NCBI GenBank assembly: GCA_003132505.1
Contig: PKXY01000009.1
Location: 1 to 62,937 of the forward strand
Source: Solirubrobacterales bacterium
Lineage (GTDB): Bacteria; Actinomycetota; Thermoleophilia; Solirubrobacterales; Solirubrobacteraceae
DNA length: 62,937 nt
Reading direction: 5' to 3'
In this document: positions 49,297-58,527 of the stretch, piece after piece
Numbering within the stretch: the stretch's first letter is position 1
How the letters are laid out: the number at the start of each line of letters is the position of its first letter
Position numbers and translations under genes: made by a program
Notes under the pieces: generated by a model
Seen by the model: only the letters and a program-made list of their open reading frames with translations
What the model was told of the DNA's origin: nothing
Databases searched by the model: none

Positions 49297-50699
49297 CGCG
49301 CTACACCGCGGTCACCGACGCCGACCGCAGCACGATGCTGGAAGCGATCGGGGTGGCAAGCGTCGACGAGCTGTTCGCCGGCATCCCCGCAGCGGTCAGG
49401 CGTACGGCGCCACTCGATTTGCCGGAGGGCCTCGGCGAAGCCGAGGTCTATGCCGAGCTGCGCGAGCTCGCCGCCCGCAACACGTCGGTCGAGGACGAGG
49501 TCTCCTTCCTCGGCGCGGGCATGTACGACCACTACGTGCCGGCGGTGATCGACATGTTGATGGGCCGCTCGGAGTTCCTGACGCCCTACACCCCCTACCA
49601 GCCGGAGATCTCCCAGGGCGGCTTGCAGGTCATGTTCGAGTACCAGACGGCGATCTGCGAACTGACCGGAATGGACGTCTCGAACGCATCTGTTTATGAA
49701 GGGCCTTCGGCCCTGGCGGCGGCCGCCTATCTCGCCAAGCTGAGCAACTCCCGCAAGCGCTTCGTGATCTCGCGCGCCGTCCACCCGCACGCGCGCGAGA
49801 CCCTGACCACGCTCTGCGCCGGATACGAGATGTCGGTCACCGAGGTGCCACTGGCCGGCGGCGTCACCGACCTCTCCGCCTGGAGCGACGCGATCGACGA
49901 CGACGTCAGCGCGGTGTTCTTCGCGCAGCCGAACTACCTCGGCGCCGTCGAGGACCCGGCGCCGCTGGTCGCCGCCGCCCGCGAGCACGGCGCGCTGGTC
50001 GTCTGCAGCGCCGACCCGCTGACGCTCGGCATCCTCGAGGCGCCCGGGAGCCTCGGCGTCGACGTCTGTGTCGGCGAGGGCCAGACGCTCGGCAACCGGC
50101 TCGACTTCGGTGGCCCGTCGTTCGGCTTCTTTGCCGCTCGCGACGAGCATCTGCGACGGATGCCGGGGCGGATCGTCGGGGAGACCGTCGATGTCGATGG
50201 GAGGCGCGGCTTCGTACTCACGTTGCAGACGCGCGAGCAGCACATCCGCCGCGAGAAGGCGACCTCGAACATCTGCACCGCGCAGGCGCTGAACGCGCTC
50301 GCCGGCGTCGTCTACCTCTCCTGGCTCGGCCGGCACGGCCTCGTCGAGCTCGGCGAGCTGCTCGTGCAGCGGACCGCCTACGCGCGCGACGCGCTCGGAT
50401 CCCTCGACGGTGTCGCGGCGCTCCACGACCAGCCGGTCATCCGCGAGTTCGCGGTGTCGCTCGGCGTCGGCGACCTCGAGGCTGTCCGGCGCGTGATCGC
50501 CCGCTGCGCCGCGGAGCATGTCAATCCGGGTCACCCACTAGGGATCGACTACCCCGAGTATTCGGACTGCCTGCTGGTGGCGATCACCGAGCAGCGAAGC
50601 CGCGCCGACATCGACCTGCTGGTCGACGTCCTCGGACGCGCGGTCGCGGCGGAGCGCAGTGACGTGCCGGCGCCGCGTCGGGGAGGCGAGGCAAGATGA
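49293..50699 (+). CDS. gcvPA: Glycine dehydrogenase (decarboxylating) subunit 1
   Basis: This 468-residue subunit of the two-subunit P protein has the usual N-terminal domain (YTAVTDADRSTMLEAIGVASVDELF), YTPYQPEISQGGLQVMFEYQTAICELTGMDVSNAS split across strands, and YEGPSALAAAA. It lacks the PLP lysine, which is in subunit 2. The split form is found in many Gram-positives and thermophiles, while proteobacteria have one chain. It is coupled by 4-bp overlaps to gcvH and gcvPB. Confidence 0.95.
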   Translation: MTRYTAVTDADRSTMLEAIGVASVDELFAGIPAAVRRTAPLDLPEGLGEAEVYAELRELAARNTSVEDEVSFLGAGMYDHYVPAVIDMLMGRSEFLTPYTPYQPEISQGGLQVMFEYQTAICELTGMDVSNASVYEGPSALAAAAYLAKLSNSRKRFVISRAVHPHARETLTTLCAGYEMSVTEVPLAGGVTDLSAWSDAIDDDVSAVFFAQPNYLGAVEDPAPLVAAAREHGALVVCSADPLTLGILEAPGSLGVDVCVGEGQTLGNRLDFGGPSFGFFAARDEHLRRMPGRIVGETVDVDGRRGFVLTLQTREQHIRREKATSNICTAQALNALAGVVYLSWLGRHGLVELGELLVQRTAYARDALGSLDGVAALHDQPVIREFAVSLGVGDLEAVRRVIARCAAEHVNPGHPLGIDYPEYSDCLLVAITEQRSRADIDLLVDVLGRAVAAERSDVPAPRRGGEAR

Positions 50700-52213
50700 C
50701 GCCGACCGAGACGGCGATGCAGCGCGACCGTGCCGTGACGATCTTCGAGAAGGGCCAGGCCGGTAGGCGCGCGTTCTCGCCACCGCCGCTCGACGTCCCG
50801 GAGCGCCCGCTCGACGAGTTGATCCCGCCGCGGCTGCGACGCCGCGAGCCGGCCCGCCTGCCGGAGGTCTCCGAGCCCGAGCTGGTGCGCCACTACGTGC
50901 GCATCTCGCGACGCAACTTCGACCTCGACACCGGCTTCTACCCGCTCGGCTCGTGCACGATGAAGCACAACCCGCGCCTGCACGAGCGCGTCGCCGGACT
51001 CGCCGGTCATGCGCGGCTGCACCCGCTGCAGGATCCCCAACGAGCCCAGGGTGCGCTCGAGCTGATGTGGAATCTCGAGCGCGCGCTCGCCGAGATCGCA
51101 GGGCTGCCTTACGTGTCGCTCCAGCCATCCGCCGGCTCCCACGGCGAGCTCGCCGGCGTGCTCCTGACGCGCGCCTACCACGAGGACCGAGGCGACCCGC
51201 GGAGGACCGTCCTGACGCCCGACACGGCGCACGGCACCAACCCGGCCACGGTGACGATGGCGGGCTACGACGTCGTCAAGGTGGGAACCAACGCCGACGG
51301 CGGAGTCGACCTCGACGACCTTCGGGCGAAGGCCGACAAGGACACCGCCTGCCTGATGCTGACCAACCCGAACACGCTCGGCCTGTTCGACCCGAACATC
51401 GAGGAGATCGTGCGGATCGTCCACGATGTCGGCGCGACCGCCTACTACGACGGCGCGAACCTGAACGCGGTGATGGGGATATCGAGGCCCGGGGACATGG
51501 GCTTCGACATTGTCCATTTCAACCTGCACAAGTCGTTCACGCAGCCGCACGGCGGTGGCGGTCCCGGCGCCGGCCCGATCGCTGTCTCCGAGCGGATCGC
51601 GCCGTTTCTACCGCGGCCGGTGATCGTGCGCCACGGTGGCGAGCGCAGCAACGGCTCCGGACGCGAGTTCGACCTCGACTACGACCGGCCGAAGTCGATC
51701 GGGCGCGTGCGCGGCTTTCAGGGGAACTACGGCTGCTTCGTCCGCGCCTACGCTTACATCCGCTCGCTCGGCGCGAGCGGACTGCGGGATGCCTCCGAGG
51801 TCGCGGTGCTGAACGCCAACTACCTGCTCGCAAGGCTGCGCCAGCTCGGCGTCTGCGAGCTGCTGCCGCCGGCCTACGATCGGATCTGCATGCACGAGTT
51901 CGCGCTGACCGGGGCGCCGATGAAGTCCGAGCTCGGGATCCGCACGCTCGACCTCGCCAAACGCCTGCTCGATCACGGCTACCACCCGCCGACCGTCTAT
52001 TTCCCCTTGCTCGTCGAGGAGGCGCTGCTGATCGAGCCGACCGAGACCGAAACCAAGGAGACGCTCGACGCGTTCGCCGAGGCCGTTGCGGCGATCCTCA
52101 GCGAAGCCCGCGAGGACCCCGAGATCGCTCGCGGCGCCCCGTACACGACGCCGGTCCGCCGGCTCGACGAGGCCGGCGCCGCGAAGAAGCCCGTGCTGCG
52201 CCAGCCGCTGTAG
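50696..52213 (+). CDS. gcvPB: Glycine dehydrogenase (decarboxylating) subunit 2
   Basis: This 505-residue PLP subunit has the Schiff-base lysine K279 in FNLHKSFTQPHGGGGPGAGP. Other marks are FYPLGSCTMKHNPRL, LQPSAGSHGELAG, TPDTAHGTNPATVTMAGY and YYDGANLNAVMG. With GcvPA it decarboxylates glycine and loads the aminomethyl group on GcvH. trpS follows 24 bp later but has its own -10 element. Confidence 0.96.
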   Translation: MTPTETAMQRDRAVTIFEKGQAGRRAFSPPPLDVPERPLDELIPPRLRRREPARLPEVSEPELVRHYVRISRRNFDLDTGFYPLGSCTMKHNPRLHERVAGLAGHARLHPLQDPQRAQGALELMWNLERALAEIAGLPYVSLQPSAGSHGELAGVLLTRAYHEDRGDPRRTVLTPDTAHGTNPATVTMAGYDVVKVGTNADGGVDLDDLRAKADKDTACLMLTNPNTLGLFDPNIEEIVRIVHDVGATAYYDGANLNAVMGISRPGDMGFDIVHFNLHKSFTQPHGGGGPGAGPIAVSERIAPFLPRPVIVRHGGERSNGSGREFDLDYDRPKSIGRVRGFQGNYGCFVRAYAYIRSLGASGLRDASEVAVLNANYLLARLRQLGVCELLPPAYDRICMHEFALTGAPMKSELGIRTLDLAKRLLDHGYHPPTVYFPLLVEEALLIEPTETETKETLDAFAEAVAAILSEAREDPEIARGAPYTTPVRRLDEAGAAKKPVLRQPL

Positions 52214-52223
52214 GCGGTCACGG

Positions 52224-52229
52224 TAGCCT
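52224..52229 (+). promoter_or_regulatory. -10 element before trpS
   Basis: TAGCCT lies 8 nt before ATG 52238, consistent with a leaderless trpS mRNA. The 24-bp gap leaves no room for a T-box. Confidence 0.5.
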
Positions 52230-52237
52230 CCGGACCA

Positions 52238-53224
52238 ATGCGGATCTTCTCTGGCATCCAGCCGACCGGGCGCAAGCACCTCGGCAACTACATCGGCGGG
52301 ATCGTGCAGTACGTCGCGGGGCAGGAACGCGGTGAGGCGATCTACTCCATCGTCGACCTGCACGCGACGACCGTCGCGTTCGACCCGGCGGAGCTGCGCG
52401 AGCTGACCTACGACACCGCCGCGATCCTGATCGCGGCAGGACTCGACCCGGCGCGCTGCATCCTCTTCCGCCAGAGCGACGTGCCCGAGCACACAGAGCT
52501 CGCCTGGCTGCTGACGTCGGTGACGGCCTACGGCGACCTCCAGCGGATGACCCAGTTCAAGGAAAAGTCGGCGAAGCAGCGCGAGCTCGTGACCGCGGGG
52601 CTGTTCTTCTATCCGGTGCTGATGGCCGCCGACGTGCTCGCCTACCGGACCGACGAGGTACCGGTCGGCGAGGACCAGCGCCAGCACGTCGAGCTGATGC
52701 GCGACATCGCGATCCGCTTCAACTCGCGTTTTGGCGAGCAGTTCGTCGTCCCCGAGGCACGGATCCCCCAGGTCGGCGCTCGCATCATGGACCTGCAGGA
52801 CCCGACCAGCAAGATGTCGACGACCAGCGCCAGCGAGGAGGGCACGCTCTACGTCCTCGACGAGCCGGCTCAGATCGAGCGCAAGTTCAAGCGCGCCGTC
52901 ACCGACTCGGGCAGCGGTGTGCGACGCGGCCCGGACAAGCCCGGCATCTCGAATCTGATCGACGTGCTCGCCGTCGTGCGCGCCGTCGCCCCGGAGCAGG
53001 TCGAGCGCGAGTTCGCCAACGCCGGCTACGGCGACTTCAAGGCCGCCGTCGCTGCAGCCGTGACCGAGTACCTCGCCCCGGTTCGCGAGCGCTACAACCA
53101 GCTGCACGCCGACCGCGCCGCGCTCGAGACCGTGCTCGCCGCCGGCGCCGAGCGGGCCCGTGCGATCGCCTCCGCCACGCTCGCCGACGTTCGCGACGCG
53201 ATGGGTGTCGGCACTCCGCGCTAG
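52238..53224 (+). CDS. trpS: Tryptophanyl-tRNA synthetase
   Basis: This 328-residue class I synthetase has the HIGH-type motif in GIQPTGRKHLGNYIGG, YSIVDLHATT, PVGEDQRQHVELMRDIA and the KMSKS-type SKMSTTS. The length is normal for bacterial TrpS. Sites that contact tryptophan in the bacterial family (YSIVD, GEDQ) are kept. It charges tRNA-Trp. Confidence 0.96.
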   Translation: MRIFSGIQPTGRKHLGNYIGGIVQYVAGQERGEAIYSIVDLHATTVAFDPAELRELTYDTAAILIAAGLDPARCILFRQSDVPEHTELAWLLTSVTAYGDLQRMTQFKEKSAKQRELVTAGLFFYPVLMAADVLAYRTDEVPVGEDQRQHVELMRDIAIRFNSRFGEQFVVPEARIPQVGARIMDLQDPTSKMSTTSASEEGTLYVLDEPAQIERKFKRAVTDSGSGVRRGPDKPGISNLIDVLAVVRAVAPEQVEREFANAGYGDFKAAVAAAVTEYLAPVRERYNQLHADRAALETVLAAGAERARAIASATLADVRDAMGVGTPR

Positions 53225-53227
53225 CGT
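53222..53227 (+). promoter_or_regulatory. -10 element before scpA
   Basis: TAGCGT lies 7 nt before ATG 53235. Its first three bases are the trpS stop codon, so chance is possible. Confidence 0.4.
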
Positions 53228-53234
53228 TCCGGCG

Positions 53235-53990
53235 ATGGGAGTCGCCGAGCTGGAATTCGACCTGGATGTCTTCAGCGGGCCCTTCGACCTGCTGCTGACG
53301 CTGGTCCTGCGCGAGGAGGTAGACCTGCGCGAGCTCTCGCTGGCCGAGGTCGTCGTCGGCTACATCGACCACCTCGAGACACGCGGCGAGCTCGACCTCG
53401 AGGCGACGACGGAGTTCATCGTGCTGATCGCGGCGCTGCTCGAGCTGAAGTCGCGCCTGCTGCTGCCCGGGGAGGAGATCGACGAGCTGCTCGAGCTCGA
53501 GCCCAACGAGGCGGCCGAGGAGCTGCTGGCACGGATGCTCGAGGCGCGCCGCTACCGCCTCGCCGCGACGCACCTCGGCGAGTTGCTCGCCGCTGCCCCC
53601 GCCGTGCGCTACCGCGAGGCGCCGCTGCCACTCGAGCTCCGCCGCGCCGACCTCGACGACGCCCCAGCCGGCGTCTGGGACCCGGCAGGCCTTGGCAAAG
53701 CGATCGCCGGGCTGCTCGTGCGCCCGCCGCAGCTCGACCTGAGCCACGTCCTCGTCGCACGCGTCAGCGTCTCCGAGCGGATCTCCCACCTGCGCCAGCT
53801 GCTGCGCCAGGCGGTCGAGCTGAGCTTTGACGACGTGGTCTCAGGGGCCGACCGGATGACCGTCGCGGTCACCGTGTTCGCGCTGCTCGAGCTCTACAAG
53901 CGCGGCGAGCTGAGTTGGGATCAGGCGGAACCGTTCGGCGAGATCACCGTGCGCGCGATGAGCCGCCCCAGCGCGGGAACACGCGCGTGA
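53235..53990 (+). CDS. scpA: Segregation and condensation protein A (kleisin)
   Basis: This 251-residue kleisin bridges the SMC heads. The N-terminal FDLDVFSGPFDLLLTLV and VVGYIDHLETRGELDLEATTEFIVLIAALLELKSRLLLP are characteristic. A helical middle leads to the C-terminal winged helix (VTVFALLELYKRGEL). ATG 53235 matches the family N-terminus. The stop overlaps the scpB start (GTGA). Confidence 0.95.
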   Translation: MGVAELEFDLDVFSGPFDLLLTLVLREEVDLRELSLAEVVVGYIDHLETRGELDLEATTEFIVLIAALLELKSRLLLPGEEIDELLELEPNEAAEELLARMLEARRYRLAATHLGELLAAAPAVRYREAPLPLELRRADLDDAPAGVWDPAGLGKAIAGLLVRPPQLDLSHVLVARVSVSERISHLRQLLRQAVELSFDDVVSGADRMTVAVTVFALLELYKRGELSWDQAEPFGEITVRAMSRPSAGTRA

Positions 53991-54571
53991 GCAGCGAGCT
54001 CGCCCGCACGCTCGAAGCGCTGCTCTTCCTGTCGAGCGACCCGCTGAGCGCCGAGGAGCTCGCCGAGGCGACCGGCGCCGGCGACCTGGACATCGCCGGG
54101 GCGCTCGCCGAGCTCCAACAGACGTTCGCGCCGGGGGCTCGCGGACTGCTCCTGCGCGAGGTCGCCGGCGGCTACACGCTGGCAAGCGATCCCCTGGCCG
54201 AGGACGCCGCGCGCGCGCTGCTTGGGCGCACGCGCCACAGCGCGCTCACACCGGCGCAGCTCGAGACACTGGCGATCGTCGCCTACCTGCAGCCCGTCTC
54301 GCGCCCTGAGATCGCGCGCATCCGCGGCGTCAACGCCGAATCCCCGGTCGCGACGCTGCTCGACCGCAGCCTGATCAGCGAGAGCGGTCGCTCGGAGTTC
54401 GGCGCCGTCCTCTACACCACGACCTCGCTCTTCCTCAAGGTCTTCGACCTGCGCTCGCTCGAGGATCTGCCCGATCCGTCGCAATGGGACGCCACCGCCG
54501 ACGAGGCGGGCGAGCTCCGCGACCGCCTGCTCGCCGCCGGCGAGCACCGCGCCGGCACGACTCTCGAGTAG
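53987..54571 (+). CDS. scpB: Segregation and condensation protein B
   Basis: This 194-residue partner of ScpA in the SMC complex has two winged-helix domains. LEALLFLSSDPLSAEELAEATG starts the first, and LTPAQLETLAIVAYLQPVSRPEIARIRGVN starts the second. The C-terminus (SLEDLPDPSQWD) is typical. GTG 53987 is coupled to the scpA stop. The gene converges with araA across 4 bp, with no visible terminator between them. Confidence 0.95.
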   Translation: MSSELARTLEALLFLSSDPLSAEELAEATGAGDLDIAGALAELQQTFAPGARGLLLREVAGGYTLASDPLAEDAARALLGRTRHSALTPAQLETLAIVAYLQPVSRPEIARIRGVNAESPVATLLDRSLISESGRSEFGAVLYTTTSLFLKVFDLRSLEDLPDPSQWDATADEAGELRDRLLAAGEHRAGTTLE

Positions 54572-54575
54572 CGCC

Positions 54576-56087
54576 TCAGAACCCCTGCGCCAGGCGGTAG
54601 TAGGCGTGGTTCCAGCGCAGCTCGTTGCGGAAGTCGCGGATCCGCGTGTCGGCGTCGATCAGCAGGCACTCGAGGCCTGCGATCGTCGCGAAGTCGGTGA
54701 TCGTCTCGGCGTCGAGCGCGGCGCTGAAGACGGTGTGATGCGGCCCGCCGGCGGCGAGCCATGCCTCGGCGGCGGTCTCGAAGTCGGGCTTCGGCTTCCA
54801 CAGCGCTCGCGCGACCGGCAGCTTCGGCAGTGGCTGCGGTGCCACGACCGTGTCGATCTCGTTGACGAGCAGGCGGAAGCGGTCGCCGAGATCGAGCATC
54901 GCGACGACGATCGCCGGACCCGGCGCGGCGTCGAAGACGAGCCGCACGGGGTCCTCGCGGCCGCCGATTGAGAGCGGATGGATCTCGCAGCGCGGGCGCT
55001 CGGCCGCGATCGACGGGCAGATCTCGAGCATGTGCGCTCCGAGCACCAGTGGCTCGTCGCTCGAAAGGTCGTAGGTGTAGTCCTCCATGAACGATGTGCC
55101 GCCCGGCAGCCCGGTTGCCATCACCTTGAGGATCCGCACCAGCGCCGCCGTCTTCCAGTCGCCCTCGCCCGCGAAGCCGAAACCGTCGGCCATCAGACGC
55201 TGAGCGGCGATGCCGGGTAGCTGCGCGAGGCCGTGGAGGTCCTCGAACGTATCGGTGAAGGCGCCGAAGCCGCCCGCGCTCAGGAAGGCTCGTAAGCCGC
55301 CCTCGATGCGCGCGGCCTCGCGCAGCGAGTCGCGCCGCTCGCCGTCGGCGCGCAGGCTGGGCACGAGCTCGTAAGCGGCCTCGTACTCGCCGATCAGCGC
55401 GTCGATCTCCGTGTCGCTGACGGCGCTGACCGCAGCCACGAGATCGCCGACGCCGTATCCGTTGACCGCGACGCCGAGCTGCATCTCGGCGGCGACCTTG
55501 TCGCCCTCGGTGACGGCTACATGGCGCATGTTGTCGCCGAAGCGCGCGACGCTCAGCTGCTGAGCCTCGCGCCAGCCGCAGGCGGCCCGAGCCCAGGCGC
55601 CGATTCGCAGGCGCGTCGCCTCCGCGCCCCAGTGCCCGACGACGGTCTTGCGCGCGAGGCCCATGCGCGTTGCGATGAAACCGAACTCGCGGTCGCCGTG
55701 GGCCGACTGGTGGAGGTTCATGTAGTCCATGTCGATCTCCGACCACGGCAGCTCCGCGCGGAACTGCGTGTGCAGGTGAAGCAGCGGCTTCGCGAGCGCG
55801 CTCAGCCCCGCGATCCAGGTCTTGGCCGGCGAGAAGGTGTGCATCCAGACGACGACGCCGACGCAGGCTTCAGCGTCGTTGGCCTCGGCGCACACACGTC
55901 GGATCGCTTCTGAGGAGATGACCACCGGCTTGGCGAGCACGCGAACCGGGATCTCCTCAGCCTGATCGAGCGCGCCGGCTATCTCCCGGGCGTCGATGTC
56001 GACCTGCGCGAGGGCGCTGTCACCGTAGAGCGCGTGACTTCCAGGCACGAACCAGATCTCGTGCTGGGCGAGCGGCTTGGTGCTCAC
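54576..56087 (-). CDS. araA: L-arabinose isomerase
   Basis: This 503-residue enzyme converts L-arabinose to L-ribulose, using Mn2+. Marks are [13 protein letters not shown] at the start, [32 protein letters not shown], the metal-site region [13 protein letters not shown] and [11 protein letters not shown]. It is the last gene of the araB-araD-araA operon. Its start overlaps the araD stop by 4 bp. Confidence 0.96.
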   Translation of the reverse strand: MSTKPLAQHEIWFVPGSHALYGDSALAQVDIDAREIAGALDQAEEIPVRVLAKPVVISSEAIRRVCAEANDAEACVGVVVWMHTFSPAKTWIAGLSALAKPLLHLHTQFRAELPWSEIDMDYMNLHQSAHGDREFGFIATRMGLARKTVVGHWGAEATRLRIGAWARAACGWREAQQLSVARFGDNMRHVAVTEGDKVAAEMQLGVAVNGYGVGDLVAAVSAVSDTEIDALIGEYEAAYELVPSLRADGERRDSLREAARIEGGLRAFLSAGGFGAFTDTFEDLHGLAQLPGIAAQRLMADGFGFAGEGDWKTAALVRILKVMATGLPGGTSFMEDYTYDLSSDEPLVLGAHMLEICPSIAAERPRCEIHPLSIGGREDPVRLVFDAAPGPAIVVAMLDLGDRFRLLVNEIDTVVAPQPLPKLPVARALWKPKPDFETAAEAWLAAGGPHHTVFSAALDAETITDFATIAGLECLLIDADTRIRDFRNELRWNHAYYRLAQGF

Positions 56088-56773
56088 GGCGTCTTTCCTG
56101 CGCTCGCACCTTCAGCGCGCGGCTGCCCATACACGTTCTGGTAGCGGTCGTGGAGTGCGTCGATGTCCAGCGGATCGAGTGGCGTCAGCTCGCCCAGCGT
56201 CCTTGCGAGCAGCACGGTACGCGCGACGTCCTCGCACATCACCGCAGCCTGCAGCGCGTCGCGCGCCGTGGCGCCGATCGTGAACACGCCGTGATTGCGC
56301 ATCAGCACGGCCGGCGAGCGGCTGCCGGCGAGCGTCTCGACGATCGCGACACCGATCTCCTCGCCGCCGATCCGCGCGAACGGGCCGATCGGGATGTCGC
56401 CGCCGAACTCGTCGGCCATCGCTGTGAGCACGCAGGGGATCGCCAGCCCCTGGGCTGCCCACGCGGTCGCGTAGGGGCTGTGGGTGTGCGTGACAGCGCC
56501 GACGCTGTCGAGTGAGCGGTAGACGTAGAGGTGGGTCGCGGTGTCGCTCGATGGCGCCAGGTCGCCCTCGACGACGTTGCCGTGCAGATCGACGACGACC
56601 ATAGCCTCCGGCGTCAGCTCGTCGTCTCTGAGCCCGCTCGGCTTGATCGCGACGAGATCCTCGCCCGCCACGCGCGCCGAAACGTTGCCGGCGGTCCACG
56701 TGACGAGGCCGGCCCGCGTCAGCTCGCGCTGCGCTGCAGCCACCTCGCGGCGGACTTCATCGATGGCGCTCAC
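56084..56773 (-). CDS. araD: L-ribulose-5-phosphate 4-epimerase
   Basis: This 229-residue class II aldolase-family enzyme makes D-xylulose 5-phosphate. Visible are WTAGNVSAR, the phosphate loop KPSGL, the zinc histidines in [15 protein letters not shown] and the third histidine in [10 protein letters not shown]. It is coupled by 4-bp overlaps to araB (upstream) and araA (downstream). Confidence 0.95.
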   Translation of the reverse strand: MSAIDEVRREVAAAQRELTRAGLVTWTAGNVSARVAGEDLVAIKPSGLRDDELTPEAMVVVDLHGNVVEGDLAPSSDTATHLYVYRSLDSVGAVTHTHSPYATAWAAQGLAIPCVLTAMADEFGGDIPIGPFARIGGEEIGVAIVETLAGSRSPAVLMRNHGVFTIGATARDALQAAVMCEDVARTVLLARTLGELTPLDPLDIDALHDRYQNVYGQPRAEGASAGKTP

Positions 56774-58488
56774 AGCGAGGCCGCCTCGCGCTCACGCGAG
56801 CGGGGAGCTTCGCGCTCGCGAATCCGCTTCAGTGCGTGCAGAAGCTCCACCTGGTCACGCCCGAGCGTGTCGTGGAGTTGGCGGTAGAGCCCATACAGCT
56901 CATCGTAGACAGCGACTGCCGCCGGTTCGGGCTCGTAGATCGCCCCTGTGCCCGGTGCGAGCGCATCGATCGCCGCCATGATGTCCGGGAAGCCACCCGC
57001 CTCGGCCCCGGCTGCGACGGCGCCGAACAGCGCGGCGCCGCGCGCCGGAATCTCGGTCGAGCCCGGCACGAGCACGCGGCGTCCGCTCGTGTCGGCGAGC
57101 AGCTGCATCGTCAGCGGGCTCTTCTCGGCGATCCCACCACAGGCAACCAGCCGGTCGAGGGCCAGGCCGTGCTCCTCGAAGTTGTCAACGATCCGGCGGT
57201 TGCCGAAAGCGATCGACTCGAGCAGCGCACGGTAGATCTCGGCAGCCGTCGTTTGCAGCGTGAGACCGCTCAGCACGCCGCTCAAATCGGCGTCGGCGAG
57301 AATCGTTCGGTTGCCGTTCCACCAGTCCAGCGCAAGCAGTCCGCTCGCTCCGGGTGCGACGAGCGCGGCCTCCGCCTCGAGCTCGCTGTAACGCTCGCCG
57401 TCGCCTGCGCCGGCAACGAGTCCGACGAACCACGCGAGCATGTCGCCGACCGCCGCCTGGCCGGCCTCGTAGCCGTAGAGCCCGCTGAGGACGCCGTCCT
57501 TGACGACGCCGGTGATGCCCGGCAGCAGGATCTCGTCCGGATGGACGACGACATCGCAGATCGAGGTGCCCATGACGATCAGGAAGCTCGTCGACTCGAG
57601 CACGCCGGCGCCGGGCACCGAGACGAACGAGTCGACGTTGCCGACGGCGACTGCGACGCTGGGCTCGAGGCCGAGTTGGGCGGCAAGCTCCGGCCGCAGC
57701 AGCCCGGCGCGCTCCCCGAGCGCGCTGAACTCGCTGCCCAGCTTCTCGGCCGGCTGGTCAAAGCCGGGGTATGCGGCGGTGAAGTATTCGGTCGGCGGCA
57801 GGCCATCCACCGGTGACCACAGCGCCTTGTAGCCGGCGGAGCAGGCCGCGCGCCGCTCGCGTCCGGTCAGGTGCCAGACGATCCAGTCGCAGGCCTCGAT
57901 GAAGCCGCTGGACGCTTCGTAGATCTCACGATCCTCCAGCCACAGCTCGATCAGCTTCGGGAAGTACCACTCCGAGGAGATCTTGCCGCCGTAGCGGGCG
58001 AGGAACGGCTCGTCGCGCTCGCGCGCGACCTCGTTGAGGCGGTCGGCGACACCTTGCGCCGCGTGGTGCTTCCAGAGCTTCGGCCAGGCGTGCGGACGCG
58101 CGCGCCACGGCGGCAACTCGCAGAGCGGCGTCCCGTCGGCGATGACCGGGAGAACGGTGCAACAGGTGAAGTCGATGCCGATGCCGATCACATCGCGCCC
58201 CGCGACGCCCGCAGCGTCGAGAACCGCGGGAACCCCGGCCGAGACGACGGCGCGCCAGTCGTCGGGGTCCTGGAGCGCCCAGTCGCCCGGCAGCGTCTCG
58301 CCGGTCCCCGGCAGAACACGATCGATCACGCCGCTCGCGTAGGGCATGACCGCGACGCCGGCTTCGACGCCGCTGCGCAAGTCGAGCAGGAGCACGCGTC
58401 CGGATTCGGTGCCGAAGTCGATCCCGATCGCGTAGGCGCTGCTAGTCGCTTGCGGTGGTCGTGTCCTTTGCGGACCTCCTCCAGCCAT
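56770..58488 (-). CDS. araB: L-ribulokinase
   Basis: This 572-residue FGGY kinase phosphorylates L-ribulose. The N-terminal phosphate loop is GIDFGTESGRVLLLD, followed by FTCCTVLPV, the FGGY-type C-terminal region VACGGIAEKSPLTMQLLADT and PARGAALFGA. ATG 58488 was chosen over an in-frame start at 58527 because the promoter and operator occupy 58498-58527. It lies 9 nt after the -10 and has no ribosome site, so the mRNA is near-leaderless. Confidence 0.94.
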   Translation of the reverse strand: MAGGGPQRTRPPQATSSAYAIGIDFGTESGRVLLLDLRSGVEAGVAVMPYASGVIDRVLPGTGETLPGDWALQDPDDWRAVVSAGVPAVLDAAGVAGRDVIGIGIDFTCCTVLPVIADGTPLCELPPWRARPHAWPKLWKHHAAQGVADRLNEVARERDEPFLARYGGKISSEWYFPKLIELWLEDREIYEASSGFIEACDWIVWHLTGRERRAACSAGYKALWSPVDGLPPTEYFTAAYPGFDQPAEKLGSEFSALGERAGLLRPELAAQLGLEPSVAVAVGNVDSFVSVPGAGVLESTSFLIVMGTSICDVVVHPDEILLPGITGVVKDGVLSGLYGYEAGQAAVGDMLAWFVGLVAGAGDGERYSELEAEAALVAPGASGLLALDWWNGNRTILADADLSGVLSGLTLQTTAAEIYRALLESIAFGNRRIVDNFEEHGLALDRLVACGGIAEKSPLTMQLLADTSGRRVLVPGSTEIPARGAALFGAVAAGAEAGGFPDIMAAIDALAPGTGAIYEPEPAAVAVYDELYGLYRQLHDTLGRDQVELLHALKRIREREAPRSREREAASL

Positions 58489-58497
58489 TGCATGCGC

Positions 58498-58527
58498 ATC
58501 TAAGCATACGTATGCAGCCAGAGTCAA
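58498..58527 (-). promoter_or_regulatory. araBDA promoter with LacI-type operator
   Basis: On the minus strand, TTGACT (58527-58522) and TTAGAT (58503-58498) are 18 bp apart. The perfect 12-bp palindrome GCATACGTATGC (58504-58515) fills the spacer next to the -10. Its central CG is typical of LacI-family operators. The -35 overlaps the stop codon of the repressor gene. Bound repressor would block RNA polymerase directly. Confidence 0.8.

Noticed and set aside
52214..52237. T-box leader before trpS
   Set aside because: The gap is 24 bp, far too short for a T-box.
51608..53107. Minus-strand open frame of 499 codons opposite gcvPB and trpS
   Set aside because: It is a shadow of two certain genes and has an atypical composition.
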